From positions 31,008,052-31,072,051 of the forward strand of contig CM026565.1 in the NCBI GenBank assembly GCA_015143295.1: a stretch of DNA of 64,000 nucleotides. The letters are read 5' to 3'. Positions 1 to 11,967 of this stretch are shown piece after piece (position 1 is the first letter of the stretch; every line of letters starts with the position of its first letter). A program made the translations under genes and the position numbers. The DNA is from Tetracentron sinense (lineage: Eukaryota > Streptophyta > Magnoliopsida > Trochodendrales > Trochodendraceae). The notes under the pieces are model-generated. The model worked only from the letters and a program-made list of their open reading frames with translations. It ran no database searches and was not told the DNA's origin.

Positions 1-3000
1 TCATCCATTTATTGAGATGTCTGCTTCAAGTTGAGGACCAGCTCACTGCATGTAATTGGCTCTACTCCATACCCAACAAGACTTGACAGGGTAGGACAGC
101 ATTATTTTCAGAAACTCGGGAGGTTTGCATAATTCCCAATAACACTCAGGACAGTGTCAATCATCCGAAAGGGATGCTTCTGTAATGTACACAATTTTTT
201 TTGTGCACCTGGTTCACATAAAAAAAATTATCTAAAAGACAACAATAGTGGGCTCAGTGGTAACAAAGTTCTTACTGTTGCTGTGCAGCCAAGTCAATAT
301 GCACTTCAGGAGGAGCGAGAGCAGGAGACTCAACAAAGTGAAGATTAGGATCCCTACAACAAACCATGCAAGTTTCAGATGTTAAATATCCTCCACCGCT
401 TTCTGTGGACCAAAAGATAATAATGATCTTATATTACTCCATTACCCTGCGAGTTTCCTGGCAAGGTAGAGGAAAGGCTTCTCAAAATTGTAATTGCTCT
501 TTGCAGAGATCTCATAGTACTGCAGATTCTTCTTCCGATGGAACGTAACCTGCTTTGCCTTCACCTGCCTGTTCTTGACATCAACCTTGTTTCCACAGAG
601 TACAATGGGGATATTTTCACACACCCTGCAATTGCCGGCAAGGAAACATTAATAAACACAGTTTAGTCATCATAGGAGAACATAATTAAAACTGCTACAA
701 AGGCGGAGGAGCAAAGGCATTTTCAAAAATTTATTGGACGCACCGGCAGAGATCCCGGTGCCATGTTGGAACATTCTTGTACGTCAACCGGGCAGTAACG
801 TCAAACATGATGATCGCACATTGCCCATGGATGCTGCACAGAGAAATAGTGAATTTTAGCAAAAGCAACAACGCTTCGAAGAGGCCAAAAGGAAAACCCT
901 CCATAGAGAGAATTATTTTGCAGCATCGATCAGTAAGACAACTAGGCACAGCCCTAATGAATTAAACACGTAAAAAATTAAGACGATACTGATCTCAGTA
1001 AACATTTAAAATTTTCTGAGTTTCTCACAGAACAAGCAAGTCAAAAATCTCAAATCAGAGAGGTTGGTTAAAAGAAATGATCCTGTGTATAACTTCAAAA
1101 GAGACTGAACAAATATGGCTCATCACCAAATAAAAAAGGTCAATGGGGACATTTTAATTTTATGGGGATAATATAATATAAGACTTTTTGCAATTTTTCT
1201 TTCAAGCACCAATCGATATTTCATTGTTAGGTTCTAAAATATTCCATTTTAAAAAATAGGTGTTAAAATTTAAGTTACTCTTATTCTGTTTAATCCCACT
1301 CAAAAATCATAGTTATTACCCCTTATTCTGTTTGAAAATAAAATAGCCCATAAAATTTTAAAATGAACACAAAACTTGCATTATATGGAATGATGTGGTT
1401 GGAATAAACAAAATCCTTGGCTTAGCTTGCAAAGTGATACCTACATCTTATAGATATAACCATCATAGGGTAACAGGAATCATACATTAAGATGAACAAT
1501 GAGGCTTAAAAGCTTATAAATATACAATGTACAATGGATGTATTCATCTCATAAAACATGTGTATTTCTATAAAGCATATGGTTAAATATTAAAAAGTCA
1601 GATAAGCAGCATGGTATCTTTTCATAATTTGGAATCATAGCACAAGATCGGTAACATACATAAAATGAGATCAGAATAGCCAAAATGGATGGCCAGTCAG
1701 TCCATTTATTTTCGTTAGGATAAGGAACAACATATAATAACCATAGAAATGAAGGAAAACACAAGGACCCCTCAAAGCTGGAAATGCCAATCTTCCTAAT
1801 GCAAAGAAGCAGAACTGGAAATTACAGTTGAGACCTAAAAGGCGACATAACAATTCAGAAACCAGATAGCAGTTGAGACCTAATAGGCGAGATAACAATT
1901 CAAAAACCAGAGACTACAGAGCAGTTGAGACATAAAAGCCAAGATAACAATTCAACAACCAGGAAGTCAGGGACACCATCTTGGATAAGAGCAACTTCTG
2001 GCAGAGATCTAAAAGACCAAAAAAGAGATCCCACAACATCCAAGCAGTTCCTCTTGAAGCTTGAAATCGAGCATTGTACACCAGAACCATCTCAAACCCA
2101 CTCAGTCCTACTTGCTACTGGTTTGGTTCTACATTGTATGGGAAATGGACCTTTAGGCATGCTCGTGCAATGCCCCGGTATCCATCCAATGGATTCTTTG
2201 AGAGACATTAGGGGTGATTTGGCACCTTATGAACTAGTCGAGTATACATGGTAAATTGAACACTAACGAAATCGAGAAAGCACATAACTCAACTTCCCAC
2301 GAACCAAAGATTTAAAGATAGAACGAAGTACGCCGACATTAGTCCACTAGGTCAATTAAGGCTAGTGGAGCGAAGGCATGCATGGGCACTAATAGCGATG
2401 GTGACAGGCAGGTTTGGGAGGTTCATAAATGTGGTAGGAGCAGGGATTGGAAATGATGGTTAAACCCAACCCAGGTTCAGGCCAAGGATAAATTCAAGTA
2501 GCCCCGCCCTGCCTATAATTTAAAAGTCTATTTCACCCTTAAATTACCTTAATATCTTATGTATAATATGAAATACCAAACCGACCTGCCCAAACACGCC
2601 CCGACTAGCACTTAACGGGGCAAGACGGGGTACAGGGCTAAAAAGGGTTTTGATAAACGGGGATGGGGTCACCCGCCCTTGGTTTTGGATGGAAACGGGG
2701 TAGGAGTCTTCCCATTAGGGGCCGGATAGGATTGGGGGCACCCCTTGCCCAAACCTGCCCCGTTGTCATCCTTAGGCACTAACCATATTTGATATAGCGG
2801 AATCCTTATGCAAGCATAGTTTTAGAGAGCAATAGTGTATCACTATATCTTGCACGTAGGGTTCCAGGGGTGGAATTATGCAGGGCCAACACAGAACCTA
2901 TGGTATATGCTTCCTCAGCTTCACCATAAGGAAGGAAGAGAGCTGATAAGTTCTCCCCATTGTGGGGATGACAAGCTGCCTCTGTTGACAATTTATCCTT

Positions 3001-6000
3001 TTTTGAAAACAGATTGAAGACGGGAACGTCATCCTTTGGCTACTTCAAGGGGAGTTAGTTCAAGGGTGGCTTGTATTATTCATTAGGAGTTCACAGGATA
3101 GCTCCAACTGGAGAGCATAAGAGGGATCTCCAAGGGGAACAATAGCTATCTAGAGAGCATAAAGTGGGATCCCCAAGGGGAACAAACAATGTCAATTGAG
3201 TTTAGGCCTCGGTGCCTGCCTAATCCTCTACTCAACTTATAGATTTCTTATGTAAATCACCAAATTCTTAAGACAACTTTGAAGAAGCTAAAATAAAATT
3301 CCTACACTTTCTAGGATTTCTTCCATCGTCTTCATGAACTCCTAGAAGGCTCTCTTCAGCTCCTTGTTCTAAGATCCTTCAAAACCGGGAGCGGAGAAGA
3401 AACAAACATAGAGGGGGAGATGGTTCTTGTGACAGCTAGATGAATACATCATTCTAAGCCCACAAATATAACCACTTGCGAGGATCAAGAAGTCAGCCAT
3501 CAGGGATGTAACATGACTCTAACAGATGAGGGCTTGTCAAATCAAGATTGTCAAAAAGCATGCAGATTATAAGAGGCATTATAAAATTCAAATGTTGGTT
3601 GCACTCTTCCCTAGCAACTATAGAGTGAAAATCAAAACATTAATCAATAGTGAGGAAAATATTTGGTTCTTTCATGTCTTCGAACACCCAGAACAAACAA
3701 TAAGTTTTTCGTTCTCATTAGAAAAAACTAGAATTATGTCAAAGAACAAGACATGACATCAGATTAAGAACTACATAAGAAAAAGGATCGGAGGATGTTG
3801 TGCTCCAGCCATTAAACAAGAGAGCGAATATAGCTTGCTCATGCACAAACACTAGCATAAAAAAAGCTTTATACCCATTTTTGATGCACGCCCTATAGTT
3901 CTACTTTATGAAAATCCCTTTGTTTTCACTTTTCACCAGTTATATCAGATAGGTTAGGTAATAACACATTCACATGGCTACTTAACAGAGAGGGACTAAC
4001 ATTAATTAACTCTTTTTACAGATTAAATAAATCTAGGAGCATAAAGCCATATGAATAGTAGATAGATGGTGAACTACTGACATACAAAAGAAGACCATTA
4101 ACAAAACAATATGGCAGCATCCCGAGGGGAAATATTCCTGAAGTCTATTAACACAGCTTACATGTTAAGTGTAAACTATTTTGAGTAAAGGAGGTTGGTC
4201 GATCAAATGTTGCCCTACACATCCCAAACAATACAGATAATGGCAACTGAATGAGTGATTTGAATGAAAACTATCTCTGATCTCCTGGAGCAAATATATG
4301 GAGTGAATCAAAGTGTGTATGACATCGGAAAACATGCTAAAAATGGAGAAAACAATTATCTCTACTCATCGAAGCAAATGATTTGGAAGCAAATCACAGT
4401 TTTATTTTCCTATTGGTCATGAAAATTTCTACTAAACACGATACAAACATTTTCATATTGGTCACAAGGTTTCTAGTAAAACATTATACATAAACCATAC
4501 CAAGACACTCAGTGTCATACATATAGATAAATACTTGGAAATTGGAACCACAGTAATATGATGAGATATGACCAAATATGAGAAGCAACAAAGTTCGTAA
4601 AATCATACACCATTACACCATCAAGATGTAGCAATATTCCTTGAGCATAGGAACTTTCAATGCCTTTAATCCTGATCTGAAGCCCTTTGACAATATTATT
4701 AAGTGGAGTTGGGTTTATTTTCAACTAGTACTTTCAGCCATCCCAATGCCCTTCGAGCTATGAGACTGTAATAGATGAGCAATCCTGCTCACTATGGGAA
4801 AACATTTCTTACTGTGAAGGCACTAGGTTTGTATTGTCTATAGAGCTATTGTCCTCTTCTGGAAAAGAAAAGCAAGAAGTTATTTATTTCCTTTTTCCCT
4901 AATGCAATCTGTTAGATTCATACAGTATAGCACACAAACACAAAAGCATATATACAACTCGTAGGCCTGAAATGTACAGCTGCCAATTTGTCATAAGAAC
5001 CAAATTACAGGAAGGGTGTTATATATCAATATCATATTTGGGGGGGGGAGAGAAAATTGCACAATGCTACAATCTTTTCTTTTGATGTTCAACGAAAAAT
5101 GAAAGTAAGCACATCGAGATATTAAACAAGAACTTCAATCCAAGATTCTATATTATCATGACCATATTTGCATGGCATCTAAATAATCAGTTCTTATCAG
5201 TTAGAATACAAGACCTTAAATGTGCAGACTGAACCCAAATAAAGTGCTTTGTTGTGGACAATAATAAGCAAAAGCTAAATCCCAAACAACCAAAAAAACA
5301 CTAGCTAAAATTAAGAAATTTTACGACAAGGTTATCAAAACGCTGCCAATAAATTTACTTACTAGTATCCATCTCTAAGACCACCGAATTTCTCTTGCCC
5401 AGCAGTATCCCAACAATAAAATCGTATTTTGCCACAATTTGTGAAGAAATCCAGTGGATGAACTTCCACACCAATGGTCGCTATTTGCATAGAGAGAAAA
5501 TAAATTTATTGCAAAAAGATTTTAAAAAAAAATCATAACAAAAGACAAAACCCACGAAAATGAACATTTTACTGGACACTTACGTTCGTACTTCTTTTCA
5601 AACTCGCCTGTAAGATGCCTCTTCACAAAAGTAGTTTTCCCTGCATTATGCAAACACTTTCAACTCAAACCAAACTACCATACTTGAAGCCAAGAAATGC
5701 TAAAACGTCATTTCCCAATTAACAAGTAGGTGAAGAAATCAAAAACCCTGTAAACTTGTTCCGAACTAATACCCCAATTCCTCAAAACAAAAGGAAATGT
5801 CTTTCTTACATTAGTACATCATAAACAGCTGAAACAACTATTACAAGTACCAAAACAATATCAAAATAAACCATTAGACGAAAGTAGCCAGGAAAAAAAA
5901 TCTACAAATCCCAGATCAACAAACTCAGCAGAAAGGGAAACAAAATGTAATCTTTATAATGATGAAGAGATCAAATCAAAGAAAAACACAACAGACTACT

Positions 6001-6202
6001 CAGAAAATGTAAATCAAAGATAACAAAATTACCAGTTCCTCCATCACCAACAATCACGAGCTTGAAGCTCGGGTAATCAACGGTCTGCTGATTCGGCAAA
6101 GCCTGCAAAAGAAGATAAACAATAATAACTTCAAATCTAATCTTCAATCAAGACCAAGAACCGGAAACTAAAACCCTAAACCCTGAAATCGAAATCTACC
6201 AT
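1..6202 (-). CDS. RAN: GTP-binding nuclear protein Ran (3' end beyond window)
   Basis: Ran is the small GTPase that drives nucleocytoplasmic transport and spindle assembly with importins, exportins and RCC1. Coding exons, read on the minus strand: 6202-6200 (the ATG alone), 6102-6033, 5640-5584, 5480-5363, 833-744, 625-446 and 353-276. All junctions are GT-AG and the phases join without error, giving 198 residues plus two bases. The protein starts [17 protein letters not shown]. It shows the P-loop GDGGTGKTT, switch I with [10 protein letters not shown], switch [12 protein letters not shown], the guanine-specificity motif NKVD and the [13 protein letters not shown] box, and runs to [14 protein letters not shown]. 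Plant Ran is about 221 aa, so the acidic C-terminal tail (normally ending in DDDDD-A/F-E) is missing; nothing in 1-275 fits that exon, so it lies past the left edge. Exon 1 holding only the ATG is an odd but clear structure. The fourth intron (834-5362) is about 4.5 kb, against roughly 0.1-0.4 kb for the others. No reading-frame damage is seen, so the gene looks functional. Confidence 0.95.
834..5362 (-). other. Large fourth intron of the Ran gene
   Basis: This 4.5 kb intron separates the exon ending DGYY from the exon beginning IHGQCAII. It is AT-rich and holds no coding exon that I recognise. It contains a small 45-52-bp minisatellite (1825-1966), a two-copy direct repeat around 3105-3200 (the phrase AAGGGGAACAA recurs), and a GC-rich dispersed repeat at about 2440-2780 whose ends read like GGGGCAGG/CCTGCCCC in opposite orientation. 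The size suggests growth by insertion of repeats. Confidence 0.75.
1825..1966. repeat. Minisatellite, three copies of 45-52 bp
   Basis: The phrase CAGTTGAGACCTAA recurs at 1825, 1870 and (as CAGTTGAGACATAA) at 1922. Each copy is followed by a shared ATAACAATTCA and then AACCAG. The copies differ at a few positions and in spacer length, so this is an old short tandem duplication inside the Ran intron. Confidence 0.8.
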
Positions 6203-6330
6203 TGATTTCTCTGCTGGGAATTTCTATTAGCAGAGAGATAGAGAGAGCGAATGAGAGAGGGAAAATAGGGCGAGAGATTTCAGACCCTAATGTGTATTTC
6301 ATGTAGCTTTAAGCTGACGCGACTCTATCC
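6200..6330 (-). promoter_or_regulatory. Ran 5' leader and core promoter region
   Basis: Upstream of the Ran ATG on the minus strand the leader is CT-rich (the plus strand shows runs of GAGAGA at about 6233-6262). No convincing TATA box is seen. Inside the 97-bp first intron, at about 6170-6185, the plus strand reads AAAACCCTAAACCCT, a telo-box type motif common near the start of plant housekeeping genes. The start of transcription is inferred to lie near 6250-6300. Confidence 0.5.
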
Positions 6331-6399
6331 ACCGTCCGATTGAATATATTTTGTTTCTTAAATTCAACGGATACATCTTCTTTCTATAATCTAACCATT

Positions 6400-7168
6400 C
6401 GATCGAGTTATATTTAGTTACGGTATATCGCGGATCACCATATTAAAGTACTTGAGGTTTCATGTACCGTTAATTGTGATTTAGAGTCACATCAGCCCAG
6501 TCATGTCTGATCCGAGAATCACACCTCTCATCTCTGATTCCAGGATCAGAACTCATCAGTTGCTTGTTTGACCCATATTGGAGATAGACCCTCAGGCCTC
6601 AACTGTAGCCCACATGCCTTTTTTAATTAATCCTTAAGGCCTGTAACCGAACCCAAGGATCTGGAAAAAGGGCGGGAAAATTGATGGGTTGGGCCGAAAA
6701 TTGCCACCCTTCATTTGGGCTTTAATTCTTGCTTGCAATATTGGAATTCGTCTGGCGACGTCTGGCTTCCATCCTACATGTCAACACATGTCCTACTTGA
6801 CACCACTTAACTGGGGTTATGGTTCACTAACCCTTAGGGTGGGTATGGATTTATGGAATTGGAGGATGAAATTATCAATTCCTCTATTGAATTCAAATCC
6901 ACGTAACCTTGGTTTTTAGAAAAAAAAAAGTTTAAAAATTTTAATTGCAAAAGTTAAAATTTTATAATCTAGGTTAAAAGGGTAGTTACTATGAGTGGGC
7001 CAAACAGTTTTGGTCTGGCGAGGGCAAGACCAAATCCGATCCCCTATGTAGAGGCCTTTTGTTTGGATACAAGTCAAGGAAATTTTTATATGTTAAAATT
7101 TATCAATGAAGGATAAGTTTTTTTTTATATTTTTAATGTAAATTCTAAAATTTTATAGGGTTTTGGTA
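6400..7168. other. Intergenic, no gene seen
   Basis: AT-rich DNA upstream of the Ran promoter. Short open frames here have no family resemblance and no splice context. No repeat with clear ends was identified. Confidence 0.5.
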
Positions 7169-7169
7169 A

Positions 7170-7335
7170 TTCCTCTTTTTTTTGGTGAGGATATAATTTA
7201 ACTACAGTTAGTGATGAGAACAATGGTTAGTTGTAGCTTGAGAGTTGGGAGAGTGGAGCTCTTGTGAACTCGTCACCCAGGCGCAGGAGGCGGGGCCCAA
7301 CCATTGGCGCAAGAGGCGGGGTGTCTAGGGTTTTG
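7170..7335 (-). mobile_element. tRNA-type SINE, minus strand, degraded
   Basis: Read on the minus strand this starts with a GACACCCCGCCTCTTGCG-like head, passes a B-box-like GGTTGGGCCCCGCC, and ends in a T-rich (A-tail) stretch at about 7170. It matches in plan the SINE copies near 20999, 27655, 27815 and 39045. The head is GC-rich compared with its surroundings. Confidence 0.45.
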
Positions 7336-7408
7336 GCGATTGATAATCACATGGGGGCATTTTTACTCATTTTTTATAAAATATTTTTTAGTGGATATTA
7401 TTTGATTA

Positions 7409-8101
7409 GAGTCCGTCTATAGGTACTCCTAAATATACTCATATATATTCTTGAATCTTAACTATCAATAGTTAATTATCAAGGATCAAAATTAATGTTG
7501 TCGTGGAAACAAACAGGATATGAGGATGTCCCCCAAAATGTAAGAAATTAAACCCAGCAACTGATCAAGTAGAAACCATAGGCCAAAGAATCAACTACAT
7601 AAGAGCTGGAAAATCCCCCAACAGAAAATCAAATAACTAGAAGTTAATCCACCATTCTTGAACCATAATTACATTGGTAATCATAGATTTTAGAAGGGAA
7701 ATGGAGATATATAGAGAGAAAGATGGAAGAAATTGAAAGATTGAAAAATCCACTACCATTCAGAACTAAGAGAAAAATTAAAAAAATAGAAAAATAATAA
7801 TAATGGCAAATAAAGAGAATGGAAATAGAAACCCTAGAAATGACAGTAGAAGTTTAAGCACTTACAGAGATAGATGAAGGAGAATACAGACCAACCACCA
7901 TAGGGATTGGGGACTAGAAGAAGGAGAAGGCTCCACCTTAGTCTTTTTCAAAGATTAATTACCAAAATTCTAAAAATGATGAATCCAATAGCAACGTCAG
8001 ATGCTACCTTAGCTTTAATCTTGACCCTTGATGATTAATTATGAATGGTTAAGATCCGGGAGTATTATGGGAGTATATTTAGGAGTACCCATAGACTAAC
8101 T
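7409..8101. mobile_element. Long-TIR DNA element, MULE-like, non-autonomous
   Basis: The left end (GTCCGTCTATAGGTACTCC and onwards, from 7409) is matched in inverted orientation by the right end (GGAGTACCCATAGACTAAC, ending about 8101). The inverted similarity runs about 100 bp. Possible flanking 9-mers, ATTTGATTA and ATTTAATCT, agree at six positions only, so the superfamily is a guess. The roughly 500-bp interior has no coding frame. Confidence 0.6.
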
Positions 8102-8439
8102 ATTTAATCTAAGTACATCTCGCACATAGTTTCAACTTGAGCTAACTTTAAGTCCACCTGAACTTAGTGAAGCTTAGCCTTGTCTCATTGGAACTTAACC
8201 AAGAGGTTCAACTCAGGCTAGCTCGATTTTATGTTGTGAGCCAAACTTGGACTTGGCGGGTTCTATACTTCTTGCTGACCCCAACCTGACCAGACTGCAC
8301 CTTCTAGTTACACTATTAATGGTTAACATCTCCTTGTTAAAGGGATATTATCAATATATGGTCGATTATTGGTTAACATATCCTTGTTAAAGAGATATTC
8401 AAAATTACCCTTATATACATGAGCTTAATTTTAGTTACT

Positions 8440-9175
8440 TACACACATGGGTTTAAAACGTTGAGTGAAGTTTTATTAATTCAAAAACCACTATTTCATT
8501 GGTTCAAAAGTTAGATTGAATTTTAGTTAATTCTAAACTTCCATTACACTTATGGATTGAATTTTAATTAATTCCAAAACTAACCTTACACATATGGGTT
8601 GAATTTTAGTTAATTCCAAAAATACCCTTACATATGGGTTCAAAATGTTGACTGAATTTTATTTGATTCCAAAAATATCCTATTTTTAGCTTTTATTAAT
8701 ATAGATGACTTTTTCACCTAAAAATATAGGGGACTTGAGTAGTTAATTGAAATTTATTATAATCTGAAAACTACAACTGGTCGAGTGACCAAATTCCAAT
8801 TGGATCATGTCCTTTTATTACTAAAAATATATATTTTTTAATTTCTTGGCTAGAATATCCTTAAAGTATTTATATCCTCAAAATGTTGTTAAGTTAGGTT
8901 TTGATACCTAAAATATCCTCAAATTTTTTCCTATAGTCTAAATGTCTTGAATATATTTTAGTTCACAAAATGCCCATATTCAAATTTCTATACCCAAAAT
9001 GCCCCCACAAACTTTTTAACCCAAAATGCTCTTCAAGTTTACCCATATTTTATTTTCTTTATTTCTATAATGTCCCTCAATTTTTTCTATACCCAAAATG
9101 TTCTTAATTTTTCTATACCAAAAATGCTCCTAAAGCTGTTGGGTTCTCAAAATGTTCATACGTCATATTTTTATG
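8440..9175. repeat. AT-rich dispersed repeat, copy 1
   Basis: The phrase TTGAATTTTAGTTAATTCC recurs several times, followed by a series of 'CCCAAAATGC' phrases. The same order of phrases occurs at 39600-40335, and the two copies part company at the same point (…ACGTCATATTTTTA here, …ACGTTATATTTCTA there). The identity of the element is not certain; a Helitron or other non-autonomous element is possible. Confidence 0.65.
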
Positions 9176-9179
9176 CATA

Positions 9180-10215
9180 GTGCTGAGCTCGTTGTCCGTT
9201 GTCTGATGTACAATGTACCCGTCGTGGTAGACAACGTACACGTTGTCTGCTGTACAACGTACCCGTTGTTTGCTGCACAACGGATGCACAACGTATGCGT
9301 TATCAGAGCTAGAGTTACGTTGTCCGAGCTATCTTATCAAAGCTAGAGCTACGTCATCCGACCTGCGTTATCAGTGCCTTATCTGAGCACGTTATCAGAG
9401 CTAGAGCTACGTCATCCGAGCTGCGTCCTTTGTGCCATATCCGAGCTACGTCCTCAGTGCCTTCTGAGCTACGTCCTCAGTGCCTTATCCGAGTTACGTT
9501 GCCAGTGCCTTATCCGAGCTAGAGCTACGTTATCAGAGCTACGTCCTCAGTGCCTTCAGAGCTACGTCCTCAGTGCCTTATCCGAGTTACGTTGCCAGTG
9601 CCTTATCCGAGCTAGAGCTACGTTATCAGAGCTACGTCCTCAGTGCCTTCAGAGCTATGTCCTCAGTGCCTTCTGAGCTACGTCTTCAGTGCCTTCTAAG
9701 CTACGTCCTCAGTGCCTTATCCGAGTTACGTTGCCAGTGCCTTATCCGAGCTTGAGCTACGTTATCAGAGCACGTTATCAGAGCTAGAGCTACGTTATCA
9801 GAGCTACGTTGTCCGAGCTATCTTATCCTAGCTAGGTTATCAGAGCACGTTATCAGAGCTACGTTGTCCGAGCTATCTTATCCGAGCTACGTTATCACAG
9901 AGCACGTTATCAGAGCTACGTTGTCCGAGCTATCTTATCCGAGTTACGTTATCAGAGCTACGTTGTCCGAGCTATCTTATCCGTGCTGCGTTATCAGAGC
10001 ACGTTATCCGAACTACGTTGTCAGTGCCTCCTGGGCTACGTTGTCAGTGCCTTCTGAGCTACGTTGTCAGTGCCTCCTGAGCTACGTTGTTAGTGCCTTC
10101 TGAGCTACGTTGTCAGTGCCTCCTGAGCTACGTTGTCAGTACCTTCTGAGCTACGATGTATGTGCTTTGTCAGAGCTACGTTGTCTGAGCCATATTCTTT
10201 GTGCCTCCTGATTTA
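9180..10215. repeat. Minisatellite of 'GAGCTACGTT' units (14 and 23 bp)
   Basis: About 1 kb of short tandem units. One form is 14 bp, ATCAGAGCTACGTT alternating with GTCCGAGCTATCTT and ATCCGAGCTACGTT (for example 9780-10000). The other is about 23 bp, CAGTGCCTTCTGAGCTACGT plus two or three bases (for example 10020-10150). Higher-order duplications are visible around 9470-9660. Several reading frames stay open across it only because the units are repetitive; the predicted peptides are SELSYPSYV-type repeats with no sign of a gene. Confidence 0.95.
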
Positions 10216-10289
10216 CAATCTCAAGTGCATATACCCAGTGCCTCACCAGAGCTCGTCCTCAAGTGCCTATGCCCAGTGCCCTCACGATA

Positions 10290-10495
10290 AGTATCTCTAT
10301 ACTGATGTGCTTGTGCCTTATCATGTGCTTGTGCCTTATACTGATGTGCTTGTGCCTTATCATGTGCTTGTGCCATATACTGTGCTCGTGCCTTATCATG
10401 TGCTTGTGCCTTATACTGATGTGCTTGTGCCTTATCATGTGCTTGTGCCATATACTGTGCTCGTGCCTTATCATGTGTTTGGTGCCTTATACTGA
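10290..10495. repeat. 75-bp higher-order minisatellite
   Basis: Units begin CATGTGCTTGTGCC at 10322, 10361, 10397, 10436 and (degraded) 10472. Spacings alternate 39, 36, 39 and 36 bp, so the true period is 75 bp made of two subunits. It lies directly after the GAGCTACGTT array and shares the GTGCCTTAT phrase with it, which suggests a common origin. Confidence 0.92.
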
Positions 10496-10499
10496 CTTT

Positions 10500-11150
10500 A
10501 TCATCGGAGCTTATTTCAGGGTGCACTCCCGCCCCCTCAGACTCATTCACAGGTGGCTTTTTGCTATCAATCCTCTACCAGCTCAGCAGCTACAGACGCG
10601 TGGCGTGTACGGGATTTTTTCCCTTTCAAAATCTACAAAACAAATTGAAAAAATTATTCAGATTCACCACAACACAGATTCCAAATTGGACGTCTACCTA
10701 GCATGATCAAAGGATCTTAACCATTTGTTCTACCCACAGTTATTTAAGCTTCATGACATTTTTTTCCCCAAAATGTCAAATAAAAATACATCCAAGACCA
10801 CGTTATTTGACGAGCAATGCTAGCCCTACTATCCAAACTGAAAAGATTTCCATGCTACATACAACGGCTCGCTTATTAATCTTGACTAGACCATGAACCT
10901 GATCCATACTGTGTCTATGGGGTTTCTTGAGGCTGCATCGACTCAAGAGTATTTTTTGTTTCCCCCCTCTAACGGAGGGTGTCCCAAACCCTTCAAGGCA
11001 AGAACTAGTCCCTTCGAGTGTCCGCACTAACCCACTCGAAATTATTCCTACGAACACTAGGGTAATTCGAGGAGTGCAACATGATCAAACTAGGGCTCAA
11101 GAGTATAACATTGGTATATAATTAAGGTAAGCGAACCCTCAGCCTGAAAA
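10500..11150. other. Intergenic, no gene seen
   Basis: Unique-looking DNA between the minisatellites and a MITE. At 10850-11060 there is a GC-richer patch (with CCACTCGAAATTATTCC) that may be a decayed repeat. No coding homology was recognised. Confidence 0.45.
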
Positions 11151-11336
11151 TGAGCTTATGAGCAACACCTCCTGTTGTAGCCAATTGGACTACAGCAGGC
11201 AGTCTATTGGTTCACTCCAACGAAAACAAAAAAGTAATTATAAAATAGTAAAATTTCTTTAAATCTTATTAATATTATTATTTTTGTTATAGTGAATCAA
11301 TAGCCTACAACAGGGGCTGCTACTCATTGCTCTCGA
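11151..11336. mobile_element. MITE, family with GAGCAAATGAGC ends, copy 1
   Basis: The left end reads GAGCTTATGAGCAAC…GTTGTAGCC and the right end, inverted, reads GAGAGCAATGAGTAGCAGCC…GTTGTAGGC. The AT-rich centre has no coding frame. The same inverted structure is found at 26064-26243. Confidence 0.75.
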
Positions 11337-11616
11337 AAACAGGATAGTCAAACCCTAAATAATTGGAGTTTGGTTTATCAAGTAGTTGGATGTCCATTGA
11401 CACCCTTAGATATTGGGGTGCTACTAGGGCAGATTAGGTTAGATTAGGGCTAATCCAAGCCCAAACCTAAGAACAAAATAGTTTTCCCATTGCCCAAAGC
11501 CATACTTACTTTCAATCCAATCCAATGGTTCATTTCTCAACCCGCGGCTCAACACGGGTACGCGGGTTGGGTTGTGTTGAGACCGGTTTGGCTAGGTCAA
11601 GTTGCGAAGCATATCC

Positions 11617-11757
11617 TTTGTGTTCTTCCCTGGGTTCATCCCTATGTCCGGAGTGTTTGAAGGTCAGGATTTCTTGTACAACTATTTACTGTTGTTAAAT
11701 CTATATAGACAATTTGATCCTAGCCGTCAAATACTCATGGCTATGGGAAGAACACAG
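11617..11757. mobile_element. Small hairpin MITE, TGTTCTTCCC ends, copy 1
   Basis: It opens with TTTGTGTTCTTCCCTGG and closes with GGGAAGAACACAGG. The inner halves also pair (TTTGAAGG.CAGGATT against GATCCTAGCCGTCAAA). About 140 bp, non-coding. Confidence 0.75.
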
Positions 11758-11836
11758 GCGATATACTTGCGTCAAGTTGTGCTTCTATATAATAAAGTCT
11801 TGTTATCTAGAAATTGTAGACTATAAACGGAACCAT

Positions 11837-11967
11837 ATTGTCTATATTCTTCCCTGTGGCCAGAGTTTTTGAAAGCCAGGAGCTTTCAACTATTTGATCT
11901 GTACAGGTGACTTGATTCTGGCCTTCCAACACTCGTGATCACAGGGAAGAACACAGATGATTTGCTT
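11837..11967. mobile_element. Small hairpin MITE, TATTCTTCCC ends, copy 2
   Basis: It opens with CTATATTCTTCCCTGTGGCC and closes with GATCACAGGGAAGAACACAG. It belongs to the same family as 11617-11757, only 80 bp away, in the same orientation or its mirror. Confidence 0.75.

Noticed and set aside
1925-2254. 109-codon frame in the Ran intron
   Set aside because: Lies on the opposite strand within the intron, begins in a minisatellite, and shows no family resemblance.
9374-10103. Several overlapping open frames encoding SELSYPSYV-like repeats
   Set aside because: They exist only because the 14/23-bp minisatellite lacks stops in several frames at once; no start context, splice sites or family.
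9180-10500. CRISPR-like regular repeats
   Set aside because: No unique spacers of constant length and a plant nuclear setting; these are minisatellites.
10133-10706. Open frames on both strands with LVPYHVLVPYT or HMIRHKHIS repeats
   Set aside because: All are readings of the 75-bp higher-order repeat; open on both strands, so not evidence of a gene.
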